DNA of 64,000 bases from Asterias amurensis (Eukaryota; Echinodermata; Asteroidea; Forcipulatida; Asteriidae). Positions 35,901 through 46,009 of this stretch are shown piece after piece. Position numbers and translations under genes: made by a program. The stretch is taken from the NCBI RefSeq assembly GCF_032118995.1, contig NC_092668.1, forward strand, positions 3,947,501 through 4,011,500, read 5' to 3'. How positions within the stretch are numbered: position 1 is the stretch's first letter; the number at the start of each line of letters is the position of its first letter. Under the pieces are notes generated by a model that saw nothing but the letters and a program-made list of their open reading frames with translations, searched no databases and had not been told where the DNA came from.

Positions 35901-38900
35901 AAACAAATTTAATATTAATTCTTGCATTTGCCTAGTCTACAAGTTTTATTATGAATATTAATTCTCTCATTTGCCTAGTCTATCCATAAACGCAACTACA
36001 ACTGTGGGGGAAACTGCCAGACAAAGTATTAGTTATTGTACGAACTCACAGCGGCTATTGCTTCGATGTCGTCAAACAGTCCGAATGGGAATGCGGGTGC
36101 AGATCCAACTAACATGCATGTCTTGCTGTTAATCCTACGCTTCATTGCCTAGACAACCAGAAAAAAAACACAAACAAAATATGAATCATCTCCTGATATA
36201 TAGTCAAAACGTTGAAACCGATTAAAGGCAGTGGACACTATTGGTAATTAACTCAAAATAATTATTAGCATAAAACCTTTCTTGGTGATAAGTAAGGGGG
36301 AGAGGTTGATGGTATAAAACATTGTGAGAAACGGCTCCCTCTGAAGTGCCATAGTTTTCGAGAAAGAAGTAATTTTCCACAAATTTGATTTTGAGACCTC
36401 GACTTAGAACTTGAGGTCTCGAAATTAAGCATCTAAACGCACACAACTTGGTGTGACAAGGTGTTCTTCCTTTCATTATATCTCGCAAGTTCGATGACCC
36501 ATTGAGCTTAAATTTTCACAGGTTTGTTATTTTAAGCTTATGTTGAGATACACCAACTGTGAAGGCTAGTCTGTGACAATTACCAACAGTGTCCACTGCC
36601 TTTAAGAACTCACTCCGCAGTAGTGAAGTTAATAACATGAAGTCCCCTCGCTCGATCCACTTAGCCAAAGTGGTAGTCCTGGCTGATTTCCTACCTTATG
36701 CCAAGGTCGAAGTGTATTAGCCGGACAGTTCTTTTCAGAACTAAGTAGTCTCTTGAACTGTGAAATCTACTACGCGGCAGTAGAATAAAAAATAAAAAAC
36801 CTAGTTCCCCCAAAAAACAAAATCTAAACACAACAAAGTGGGTATGATACACATGGTGTTACCGCAAACCGAATATTGATACCTCACCATGCATGGCTAA
36901 AATTCTATAGTGATTAGACTTCAAAATTAATTTGGGCACAATGGGTCACCCAAGTTGCAAGAGATTAATGAGGAAAAAACAACCTTGTTGCGTATAGTTG
37001 TGTTTACTGATGCCTGAGCTTTATGCATGAAGACCTTCTCAGATTCAACATTCGGGGTGAAATTGAATTACCTCTTTCTCTAAAACTACATAATAGTTCA
37101 AAGGGGATTGTTTCTGACAATATTTTATAACTCTCCAATGCTCTTTACCAAGTAGTAATTGGTATACTCTCCTTTCAATCTTGTGTAATAAAAAATTAAC
37201 CCTATTGCATAATCCTTGGTAGTGTGGTTAGTCACCTCTGTAAACAACTTAATAAGATACATACCATAGAGGACTTCCTCCATGCACATACAAGGCAGTG
37301 CAAGGAAAACGTCATGTTTATAAGTTTTAACATCACTTATTTTTGTTGATTTGATGTACTTCATGTTCTAGGTTTTGCCTCCTTCAAGTTATCACTGCTT
37401 TGGTCTTGGTTTTAAAACCATATTTACTTTGAATCTATAAATAGGATTTGAAACTTTGCATGGTTGCACATCTATAAAGTTCTTTGTGCTCTGGGAGTAG
37501 TTTTCTATCTTTACTGTGATGTTGTAAAAAAAAATGTTTTTCTATAACTTTTGTTTGAGTTCTCTATTTTTTCAGCTGCAACTGATACTTGATATGTGAG
37601 CGAGCATGGAGGTGGTGATATGAGTCCATAGAGCTGTATACATATTGACTAGAGCGCTAACACCTTGTTATACACGCACTAAGGTTTTGAAGCTGTGTGG
37701 CCGCATCCATGTTTATGTACAAACCAATACAAAAGCTTGAAATTTTGTGTGGCAATTGTACGGCTATTTGCATGATAGTGCGTTTGTTCTTTTTTATGTG
37801 TCATCGGAGCAAAAAATGCAGCAAATGTGAACGCACAATCTGCTGATCAGCGTTCAACCTGCGAGCGTCATGTGCGTCATATTTAAAAGGTGCGTATACT
37901 TTTTTTAGTACATGTACGTCATTCAAGTCGAAGCTACGGTTTTCGTAGCGCGGACGTACGCGATTGGGCAGTCGCGTACGTAAGCGCACACGGCGAATGT
38001 AAAAAAATCGTATTCTCTTAAAATTAAAATCGTTCCGAATTCACGCAACACATCAAACATGTCGACGCCCAGGGTGGCTTCAAAACGCAGAGCAAGTTAG
38101 CGCTCTAGTCAATATATAGCTCTATGTATGAGTCATGATCTAAAAATGCAAATCTCTTCTTTAAACATTTGTTTAACCATGGAGGAAGACTCCCTTGATA
38201 GTGAGGTACAGGAAGTATGCTGGTTCAAAATTTGTGTTGACTTTGTGAAATGCATGTTGACTTTGTGAAATCTAAACAAAGATAAGAAATCAACTTGATA
38301 ATGATTGAAATAGCCTTATAATCAGTATCAACCTATGGAACCTGCAGATAACAACTGGTAGTATTTTTAACCTTATAAAGCCATTGGACATTTTCTGAAC
38401 TGAACAGAAATTTAAAGTTCACAGATTTATAAATAACTTACAGGGTTTACAGAAGGCAATGGTGAAAGACTTCCCTTGAAATATTATTCCATGAAATGCT
38501 TTACTCTTTCAGAAAACATTAAAACAATTATCCATTCTCGATATCGAGAATAACAATTCTAAACACATGACAGGGCGAAACGTGCGGAAACAAGGGTGGG
38601 TTTTCCCGTTATTTTCTCATGACTCCGATGACTGATTGAGCCTAAATTTTCACAGGTTTGTTATTTTATATTTAAGTTGTGATACACAAAGTGTGGGCCA
38701 ATGGACAATACTGTTTCCCGATAATGTGCGATTGCTTTAAGGAACTTGACACTTTTGGTAATTGTCAAAGACCAATTTTCTCACTCGATGTATCTCAACA
38801 TATAAAATAACAAACCTGTGAAAATTTGAACTCAATTGGTCGTCAAAGTTGCAAGATAATAATGAAAGAAAAAAAAACACCCTTGTCAAACAAAATTGTG

Positions 38901-41900
38901 TGCTTTCTTATGCTTGATTTTGAAACCTAATCTAATTCTGAGGTCACAAAATCAAATTTGAGGAAAATTACTTCTTTCTCCAAAACTGTGTTACTTCAGA
39001 GGGAGTCATTCTCACAATGTTTTATACTATCAACACCTCCCCGTTACTATCAACAGCTCCCCATTAGTAAGGTTTTATGCAAATTATTATTTTGATAAAG
39101 GAAGCCGTTAGGCGTTCAGCAAAAATATTAAGGAAAATCCGAAGTTGTTCAGGGAAAGAAAAAAAAAGCTGTCAAAAAATAATTTGCTTACAAACACGCC
39201 ATCCAACATGAAGTTGTTATCGAACAGGAAATGTGTCTGGTTTCTGGACTCACCTTGATGTTAACCTTATGGGTTTTCTTATCAAGTGGGACGTGAACCA
39301 GCCTCATGTGGAAATAGTGGGCGGCTTTGTCGAAGGCAGCGTGGACACTCATCGGCGCTAGTCTGAAAAATCATAAAACACATCGTGAGGATTATGTACC
39401 CAGAGGTTTAGAGGTTTAAAGCAAACAAGGTAGTGACTGGTTTTTTATTCTTGATAAAAAAAAAAGTAACAGATTCAATGAAGAAAAGGAATGTCAAAGG
39501 CACGGACACCTTTGGTAATAGACTGTGCAAGTCTCGCGCGCACCGGAGCGAGAAAACACGACAACTGAAGAACTTAATTTTTTTATGAATCAAATCTTTG
39601 TTTAATTTTTTCTTAATGCCGAATCTGAACAACAAAAATACCCATACGAGCTTGTTTAAATTAGTTTTAGCTTTTTAAACTAATACACATTATCGGTTAA
39701 AGTCTATATATAGACAAAAGTAAAACTCTGGAACAAGGATGTTTGTTTGATCTTAAATGTTTTGAAACCCCTTTTGTAAATCTACGCCCGAATGTGAAAC
39801 TACTGAAAGCTGGTTTATACGCGGACGCACAGTGGTCTGCAAGGGCGTTAGATAAACGCGTGACACATTTTAAAACAAGCGTCTGCGTAAGTTTCGTGAT
39901 CGGAGATGGGCACAAATTCTTAATTTTTTACTAATAACCTGACCTGAGGTCAAGTTTAAATATCGGTTTTTCTTCGTTATTAGGTTGACTTTATTTTTAC
40001 TTTTATATATGTTGTTAATTAGTATTACATTTTTAACAACATATGTCATTTTTAAGGTCATAAAATATATTAAACTAAAGTAATGGACGAAACAAAATCT
40101 CCCCAACGTAAAACTCCATAAGGTTGGGACCACAATGGTCCCGGAAGTTCAAATCCGCGCGAGACTTGCACAGTCTATTGTCAAAGACCAGTGTTCTCAC
40201 TTGGTGTATCCCATCATAAGTAAAAAATAACAAACCTGTGAAAATGTGGGCTCAATTGGTCATCGAGGTTGCAAGAGAATAATGAAAGAAAAAACACCCT
40301 TGTTGCACAAATTTGTGTGTGTTCAGATGCCTATTAAAAGACTCGAGGTTTGGAGTATTTTATATTCAAGTATAAAATTTACCTACTACAAAATAAATTG
40401 ATGCCTCGTGGAAAATTACTTCTTTCTCGAAAACTATGTAACTTCAGAGGGAGCTGTTTCTCACAATGTTTTATACTAACAACAGCTCCCCGTTGCTCGT
40501 TAATACCAAGTAAGTTTTTATGCTAACAATTATTTTGAGTAATTACCAATAGTTTCCAGTGCCTTTTAAGGAACTTTACAGGATTGTAAAGGATAAAAAA
40601 ACATTGTTTAATTTACCCAGTCAGTTCCCTAACAAGGTGTCTTTGTACCAAGGCTGATTTTTACATTTTCCGATAAAATTATTTGTGGTCAGTTCAAAAT
40701 ATTTTCTCTTACATTTCTGGAAATTCAATGCCCCTGTCTCTTGCTCGTTCTCTGCATGATAAGCAAGCCATTAAGATGCTTTCGGTTCCTCCTGACGTCA
40801 TCTACACATACAAAAAAATACATATACAACATCATAAGGTGGACGTGTCGTGGCCAAGGAGTTAAGAGCGCCGGATTCAAACTCTGGTATTTCTGATCAG
40901 CAGAGTGTGGGTTCGAATCCCAGCCGTGACACCTGGGTTCGAATGCCCAGCCGTGACACTTGTGTCCTTAAGCACGACACTTAACCATTGCTTCGTCCTT
41001 CGGATGGGACGTAAAGCTGTTGGTTCCATGTGTTGTGTAATGCATGTAAAAGAACCCAGTGCACTTATCAAAAAGAGAAGTGGTTCGCCCATGTGTTCCT
41101 GGTTTCATTGGCAGCTAATTGCGCCACAGCACATTGTCCAGGGGGGTCGTCGCTGAGCGGATAAGAGAACTCAAGCTCTGGTGCTTCTGTTCAGTAGAGT
41201 GTGGGTTTTGAATCAGGGTCGCGACACTTGTGTGGTTCTTGTGATTGATTTAGCCGAGTAGTGCATAATTAATGTTGCACAGGCTGTATACTCCCAAGGG
41301 AGCTGAGATGGTTTAAGGAATGAATAAAGGCCCAGTGACCAGGGGTAATAATGTTGGAAGCGCTTTGAGATGCCCTTCGGGTGTGATAAGCGCTTTATTA
41401 AAACTGGTTAATATTATTGGGTGCGTTCGATTAGCTTCCCTGGGCCGACTCCGGTCTGCCCCTGGAAGACCCCGGTCTGTGCCCGGTACGTTCGAATAGC
41501 TTCGACTTCATTCCAGGGGCTCACCCGCGTCAGTCCCAAGTGCCCGCCTGCTTGTGGAATGGGTCACTTTGGGGCTGGCCCCAGGTGCATGCCGTCACCA
41601 CGCGAGAGTGAGTGATCATTCGATTAGCTCGTGTCAGGGGCTCACCCGAGCGAGCACCACGGGGTCGACAAGGGGAAGCTAATCAAACGCACCCATTATT
41701 AAGGTAGGGTGGAAGGAAACTTACCGCTCCACATGAGTCTGATCCACCATTGAACACAGATAGGCACATTGCTACCACCTCGCCCTCCATACGGCGGATA
41801 CTCGGAAACACGTCTGGGTGAAGTGGATTGCTCCACGCAAAATCTTTATATACCTTTACAGAAAAAAGAAAGAATGAAGATCATTTTTAATAATATATAA

Positions 41901-44900
41901 TATCAAAGTCTTATACAGCGCACATACCTACCAAACAAGGTACTCAAGGCGCTGAGTATATACAAACTTTCAGAAAGGATATTGCAGTGATGAATTCTGA
42001 GACCCAATTATTTAGCAACTTATAAGGGTTTACAAGGTGCTACTGCGCATACAGCAGCCACAGCCAGGAACACCGGGTCGAACCCCCTCTCTTTTCAATA
42101 AGTGCACTGAGTTCTTTTACAAGGGTTACACAACACATGGGACCAACAGCTTTACATCCCATCCGAAGAAATATGCAATGGTGAAGTGTCTTGCAAGTGT
42201 CACGGCTGGGGATTCGAACCGAAACACTGCTGATCAGAAACACCAGAGTTTGAATTCAGTGCTCTTAACCGCTCGACCACGACACTTCCACGATGGAGAT
42301 TATTTTTAGTCACGTCAAATTCATGTTCATTATTTACTTGGCCTTGTCCCATTGTCAGAAATGGTCTGACTGATTAATCAGAATGATAATATAGGCATAT
42401 TCCTTGAGTACGATTGTTCGCGTTAATTAACACATTGTCACGTCCCAGCACAACCTTCTTGCGTTCCACTGGATTGCGGGCAATGCCTACAGGGGCAACC
42501 CCCTTTTGCACCTTTGACTTTTGAGATGCTTTGTCATTTACATTTCTGTTCAAGATGACACAAACATGCACATGGAAAATACATTACCTTAGCACACAGC
42601 TCAGATAAATCGTCTGTTCCTCCATAAACACAGCCGGACACTTTGCCAGATTTCCAATCTATATCGTCTGTCAAACAAAACGAATTAGTAAGAAAAAGGG
42701 GTGAGAAACATTGCTGACAAAAAAGTCTGAAATTAGGATTTAAAATTCAGAATGTTGAGATGATGGTATTTCTACTTTTTGGTAACCCCTGGGGGTTTAG
42801 ATTTCAGAGAGCTTTTAAGAGCAGTTTCCTCGGCACTAGAAAAGAAGGTCAAAGAGCAGGCTTTCTTTAATGTGGACAGAATGAGCTGATTTTCTTCACC
42901 AAGCTGACTTAATAAGTCTGATTTCAGATACAAGCCTGAAATTCCTCATCACTGTGTTAGATAGTAAACCGAATCACGTGGGGGGGGGGGAACTATATGA
43001 ATTGGGTTTTCAGTCACTACTTGATTGCATGGGTTTTCCTTGGAGTTATTCTCGGGGGTTTTTCTTCCAACATCTAACACTGAAACTTCCTTACTTGTCT
43101 TCCCCTCATTTGGGTTCTTAGCTAGTACAGTTAAGTTTGCTTTTCTAAGAGCCATTTTTTTCGAAACCAGAACAAATGAAATGAAATTGTCGATATCTTA
43201 CCCATTGCTTGGTATCCCGTCTTGATTCTTGCGAGAACCTTATCTTCTGATAAACCTTTCTCAGGTAACGTCTTTATGTACGTCTCCCCTGGTTTCATCT
43301 TGTTCAGGCTGTGTGCAACGGCGTAAGTTGATTTCTCGATTTCTTTCCGGATCTATGATTGATTGATGGGATAAATTAATCTCAAAGTAACACAATACAG
43401 GGTTCTCTTTCGGGATTTTGTTCACAACTGGGGGGCATTCTGGACCGAAAGTTTGATCTAAGCCAACGGATTGAAACAAGGTCCACAGAATGTCTTCAAC
43501 TGAATGGCAATTAGAACTTAAAGGCACTGGACACTATTGGTAATTACTGAAAATAACTATTAGCATAAAACTTTACTTGGTGATGAGTAATGGGGAGCTG
43601 TTGATGGTATAAAACATGGTAAGAAACGGCTCCCTCTGAAGTATCATAGTTCTCGAGAAAGACGTAATTTTCCACGGATTTGATTTTGAGACCTCAGAAT
43701 TAGATTTTGAGGTCTCGTATTCAAGCATCCTGAAAGCACACAACTTCGTGTGACAAGAGTGTTTTTTTTCTTTCATTATTATCTCGCAACTTCGACGACC
43801 AATTGAGCTCAAATTTTCACAGGTTTGTTACCTATGCATGTGTTGAGATACACCAAGTGAGAAGACTGGTCTTTGACAATTACCAATAGTGTCCAATGTC
43901 TTTAACAGAATGTCTTCTACTGAATGGCAATTAGAACTTAATTGGAAGAACAGCAGCTTTCGATAAAAACATGTTTTGAGAATTTTCAACTAAATCCTCA
44001 GCAAATAATATTTTGTTTAAAAAAGTAATATTGTTGGGATTATAAAAAATACTGTTGCAACAGTATTTTTTGGTCCAGTGAGGTTTTAAACTAAAGGAAC
44101 TGTGGTCTAGTGTATAATTCTCCGCCCTCCCCCCCCCCTCGAAATAAAAAGTTAATCTGGTTTGTTAATTCACAACATGATAAACGATAAACCTACCATA
44201 GATCTGACAATAGGCAGGCTGCGAAAAAACTTGAAGAAAGACGTCTTTATTCTCTCCGGTAATGCTAGGGGGGAAAAAAATGAAACACAAATCAAAGCAT
44301 AAAGCCAGAATTGGTGAATGGCCGTCATGAAATCAAAAGCGCAAACTTTGTGAGTTAAGAATTTTCTGGATCAATTATACAAAAACCAATGTGAGGTTTG
44401 TAGTAGCACCATGTATAAATCTCTTTTGAGTAGTGTCGGTTCTGAAAAAAGAACCTGTGATTGACAACTCAACATTTCGATCAGTATGCTCTGATCGTCT
44501 TCAGGAGAAAAGAAGATGACAAGCAGGCTTGTATGCATGCCTGTTTGCTCCATTCTGTTTTAAAGGGCAAGGGCACTAAGGCATTTTCTCCTTGATAAAG
44601 GGCACCATATGACTGAAGAAATTGTAAGTTTCTTCTGGAGCATTTCAAGGGCAACAAGGCAATGACTACACCTAGAACTATGACATTCGTTCCGGTGGAG
44701 ACGATAGCAGGGCCCAATTTCATGGCTCTGCTTACCGCCAAATTCTGCGCTTACGATCACAATTCCCAGCTTACGTGCAAGCGCCGAAATTCTGCGCTAG
44801 CCTTGTAAGCGTAGAATGCCTAGTAACGCGGAGTACGCACGCGCAGAAGCCAAAATTCGCCGCTAACCCGTGAAATATGCTTGCCGTAAGTACAAAATTC

Positions 44901-46009
44901 CCTGCTTCCGTAAGCGCCGATTCTGTGCTTACGGTAATCAGAGCCATGAAATTGGGCACTGATCAAACCTCCATAGTTCTAGGAGTATGACCAGGGGGCA
45001 CTGAGGCAATCGCCTCTGTTGCCCTAGAAATAAAAGTATCAGGCCTGAAACAGTGTCTTAAGTTGTACACAAATAGTTTCACAGACTGATTACAGAAAAA
45101 AAGAGCAACACGTTAATTTTTTTGAGAAAACAAATCAACAAGTCAACTTACTTCGAAGCGGGTGTCTCAGCCAATTGTAGAACCAAGCTAAGATTATCGT
45201 AATTCCTACACTGATTGAAATCAGTTGCCATGGCTCAAAATCAGAGCAAAGTTCATTGACCTTCAAACGAGCATCTTCAAGATGGAGTTTGGCAACTTCC
45301 TATTGAAATAAAATAAGACATAAAGTGAAAATAAATGTCCACTCGACAAGTTTAAATGCTCGGTTCTCTGAATCTGAAAATGTCACTTAAGGCCTATATT
45401 CTCTGTGAAAGTTTGTTGTTGTTTCTCCACTGGAACCATGGAGCTAGTTCGTAGATAAATAAGAACTTCGCACGAAGGAAAACAATTAAAAGAAGAATGT
45501 TTTATTTATAATATAATTATAACAAAAGGGAAATAAAGTCCGTCCAACATCCATTAATTCATTTTAACAAAATTCAAATAAATCCCTTAAAAAGTGGTGG
45601 CTATATGTGGAAATTTGTCCTTTTTATATTCCTTTAATTCATAAAGATTGGTGCAGGAGCATTTATGACAAATCCTATTGTTATTGGCAGTCCATTCCTT
45701 ACTTTGTAAAATGTAGACAGGAAATGCCAAACTAAAAAATAAAACATCTGTTTTTAACAAAAAGGCAATGCATCCATTCCTGTACATTAAAGCCTATACT
45801 ACAGTAAGGCATAATGCAGATTTGTCCAATTCATATTTTGGTCTTCTTCTAAAAACACATTCAATCAATACGGATTTGGAAATAAAGTGAATTGAAATAT
45901 GCCTAGAAATAGAATTGAAACACACAAAATGACGGGTTTATATTATGGTTTTACTCACCGTGTATTTCCAAAACACCTCTTCAACATCTGCTGATGTAAC
46001 ACCATCCAT
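29962..46009 (-). CDS. SGPL1: Sphingosine-1-phosphate lyase, complete, 15 coding exons
   Basis: PLP enzyme of the ER membrane that splits sphingosine-1-phosphate into hexadecenal and phosphoethanolamine, the exit step of sphingolipid breakdown. Exons (minus): 45959-46009, 45152-45299, 44197-44264, 43202-43352, 42588-42667, 41725-41853, 40713-40801, 39254-39362, 36050-36148, 35554-35700, 35158-35278, 32113-32230, 31498-31644, 30676-30796, 29962-30090. All junctions are GT-AG and in phase, giving 568 residues, the length I recall for human. Visible parts are an N-terminal luminal piece and a TM helix ([17 protein letters not shown]), the TSGGTESI loop, [15 protein letters not shown] with the Schiff-base Lys at about 357, YGFAPKGS, and a C-terminus [14 protein letters not shown]. 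There are no inactivating changes in the coding exons. Introns are crowded with MITEs and SINEs. Confidence 0.97.
31163..31375 (+). mobile_element. SINE with tRNA-like head, SGPL1 intron 13
   Basis: A box TCGTCTAGTTGGCAAGAC and B box GGGTTCGAATCCC, flanked by family-specific sequence (GCTGCTAAAACAAAGGATTC before, GAGTAATATCCCTGTGATT after). The same arrangement occurs at 33790-34030, showing that it is a repeat. Confidence 0.7.
32310..33028. mobile_element. Long-TIR element with 9-bp target duplication (Mutator-like?), 719 bp
   Basis: Perfect 9-bp direct repeats TGTAAATCA lie at 32301-32309 and 33029-33037. Inverted ends are TAGCCTTGCTCAAGGCAGTCG and its complement, and arm similarity extends about 200 bp (CCGCATGCGGAGGCCGTCAG near each inner end). 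The right arm has a small tandem duplication of GCACAGTGAATACGGGTGG. It is non-coding and sits 80 bp upstream of SGPL1 exon 12. Confidence 0.8.
33207..33581. mobile_element. MITE family G, TTAA-flanked
   Basis: TTAA at 33207-33210 and 33578-33581; ends AAGCCATTGGACCCTTTC and TAATGGCTTT. An inner dyad TTCTCGTTAGCGAGAA is present. Sister copy at 38374-38740. Confidence 0.75.
33790..34030 (+). mobile_element. SINE, second copy of the GTAGTCTAGTTGG family
   Basis: Head AGTAGTCTAGTTGGTAAGAC with B box GGATTCGAATCCC. Upstream TTGCATCGGGGATAA is also found alone near 25415. Confidence 0.65.
34520..34882. mobile_element. MITE family A, TTAA-flanked, SGPL1 intron
   Basis: TTAA at 34520-34523 and 34879-34882. 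Well-preserved ends AAGGCAGTGGACACTATTGG and ACCAATAGTGTCCAGTGTC. Confidence 0.85.
35397..35485. mobile_element. Half of MITE family B beside SGPL1 exon 10
   Basis: TTTAAGGAACACGTTCCCTTGG up to ATGCATATGGTTAGAAAGGC, then it stops. It lies within 70 bp of the exon 10 donor. Confidence 0.65.
35554..35700 (-). CDS. SGPL1: SGPL1 exon 10: catalytic lysine exon
   Basis: Encodes [19 protein letters not shown] and ends in [11 protein letters not shown]. The last codon is the PLP-binding lysine, and the next exon opens YGFAPKGS. Asp of HTDA pairs with the pyridine nitrogen in this fold. Confidence 0.97.
36222..36605. mobile_element. MITE family A, TTAA-flanked, SGPL1 intron
   Basis: TTAA at 36222-36225 and 36602-36605, with both ends intact (AAGGCAGTGGACACTATTGG and GTGTCCACTGCC). 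Confidence 0.85.
36606..36790 (-). repeat. Dispersed repeat also present in the U1 spacers
   Basis: The reverse complement contains CCGCGTAGTAGATT, TTAGTTCTGAAAAGAACTG and CTGCGGAGTGAGTTC in the same order as in the U1 array spacers (GCGGAGTAGATTTTC, TTCTGAAAAGAACTACC, GCGGAGTGAGTTCTTA). The U1 spacers therefore include a mobile or dispersed repeat. Confidence 0.6.
37627..38126. mobile_element. Inverted-repeat element with 8-bp target duplication (hAT-like?), 500 bp
   Basis: Direct repeats TATGAGTC at 37619-37626 and 38127-38134 flank ends CATAGAGCTGTATACATATT and AATATATAGCTCTATG. Both arms continue with GACTAGAGCGCTAAC. No transposase. SGPL1 intron 8. Confidence 0.8.
38374..38740. mobile_element. 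MITE family G, second copy
   Basis: Starts TAAAGCCATTGGACATTTTC and ends GCGATTGCTTTAA. Inner dyad TTCTCGATATCGAGAA. Its right TTAA is shared with a family A copy at 38737-39098. Confidence 0.7.
38737..39098. mobile_element. MITE family A, reverse, right end lost
   Basis: TTAAGGAACTTGACACTTTTGG, then TCAAAGACCAATTTTCTCAC and GGGAGTCATTCTCACAATG. It fades near ATTATTATTTTGA. Confidence 0.65.
39494..40569. mobile_element. MITE family A split by a family C element
   Basis: Left piece 39494-39518 (AAAGGCACGGACACCTTTGG) and right piece 40178-40569 (TTGTCAAAGACCAGTGTTCT to CCAGTGCCTTTTAA) form one family A copy once the family C element 39519-40177 is removed. Confidence 0.75.
39519..40177. mobile_element. 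Inverted-repeat element, family C, second copy, 659 bp
   Basis: TAGACTGTGCAAGTCTCGCG at the left and its complement at the right. The interior includes GGTTGGGACCACAATGGTCC, inverted relative to the copy at 2612. The junctions read GGTAA-element-TTGTC; intact family A copies read GGTAATTGTC. Confidence 0.8.
40713..40801 (-). CDS. SGPL1: SGPL1 exon 7: PLP phosphate-binding loop
   Basis: Encodes [20 protein letters not shown] and onward to FPE plus two bases of Ile. The SGGTES stretch contacts the cofactor phosphate in this family. A SINE (40843-41139) begins about 42 bp upstream of its acceptor. Confidence 0.95.
40843..41139 (+). mobile_element. SINE, tRNA-Ser-like head, SGPL1 intron 6
   Basis: Head GTGTCGTGGCCAAGGAG with B box GGGTTCGAATCCC. 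The B-box segment is partly duplicated (GGTTCGAATGCCCAGCCG). The body has CATGCATGTAAAAGAACCC. Confidence 0.75.
41141..41418 (+). mobile_element. SINE, second copy in tandem, tRNA-Ser-like head
   Basis: Head GGGTCGTCGCTGAGCGG, body GGGAGCTGAGATGGTTTAAG, tail GCGCTTTATTAAAACTGG. It directly follows the copy at 40843 and abuts the family E MITE at 41419. Confidence 0.75.
41419..41694. mobile_element. MITE family E, second copy
   Basis: Ends GGGTGCGTTCGATTAGCTTC and GAAGCTAATCAAACGCACCC. Flanking ATTATT on both sides looks like the target duplication. Ends about 30 bp from the SGPL1 exon 6 donor. Confidence 0.8.
41895..42290 (-). mobile_element. SINE, tRNA-Ser-like head, reverse
   Basis: The head on the minus strand starts GTGTCGTGGTCGAGCGG (42271-42288) with B box GGTTCGAATCCC. 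The body includes TAAAAGAACTCAGTGCACTT. Tail region near 41900. Confidence 0.7.
43485..43941. mobile_element. MITE family A flanked by a 36-37 bp direct repeat
   Basis: The element (TTAA-bounded, about 43518-43906) lies between two copies of ACAGAATGTCTTCWACTGA plus the following ATGGCAATTAGAACTTAA (43486-43521 and 43905-43941) that differ at one base. A normal TTAA target duplication does not explain this. Confidence 0.8.
44708..44962. mobile_element. MITE family F (CAGGGCCCAATTTCATGG ends)
   Basis: Inverted ends CAGGGCCCAATTTCATGGCT and CCATGAAATTGGGCACTG. The interior repeats CTTACG/AATTCTGCGC motifs. Relatives are at 51714, 60088 and 61668, and around 52480-52810, where a family D element is nested inside. 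Confidence 0.75.
45152..45299 (-). CDS. SGPL1: SGPL1 exon 2: membrane anchor
   Basis: Encodes [18 protein letters not shown] followed by [20 protein letters not shown], the single transmembrane helix near the N-terminus (about residues 41-60). It ends in phase 1 at CGAA/GTAAGT. Confidence 0.95.
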
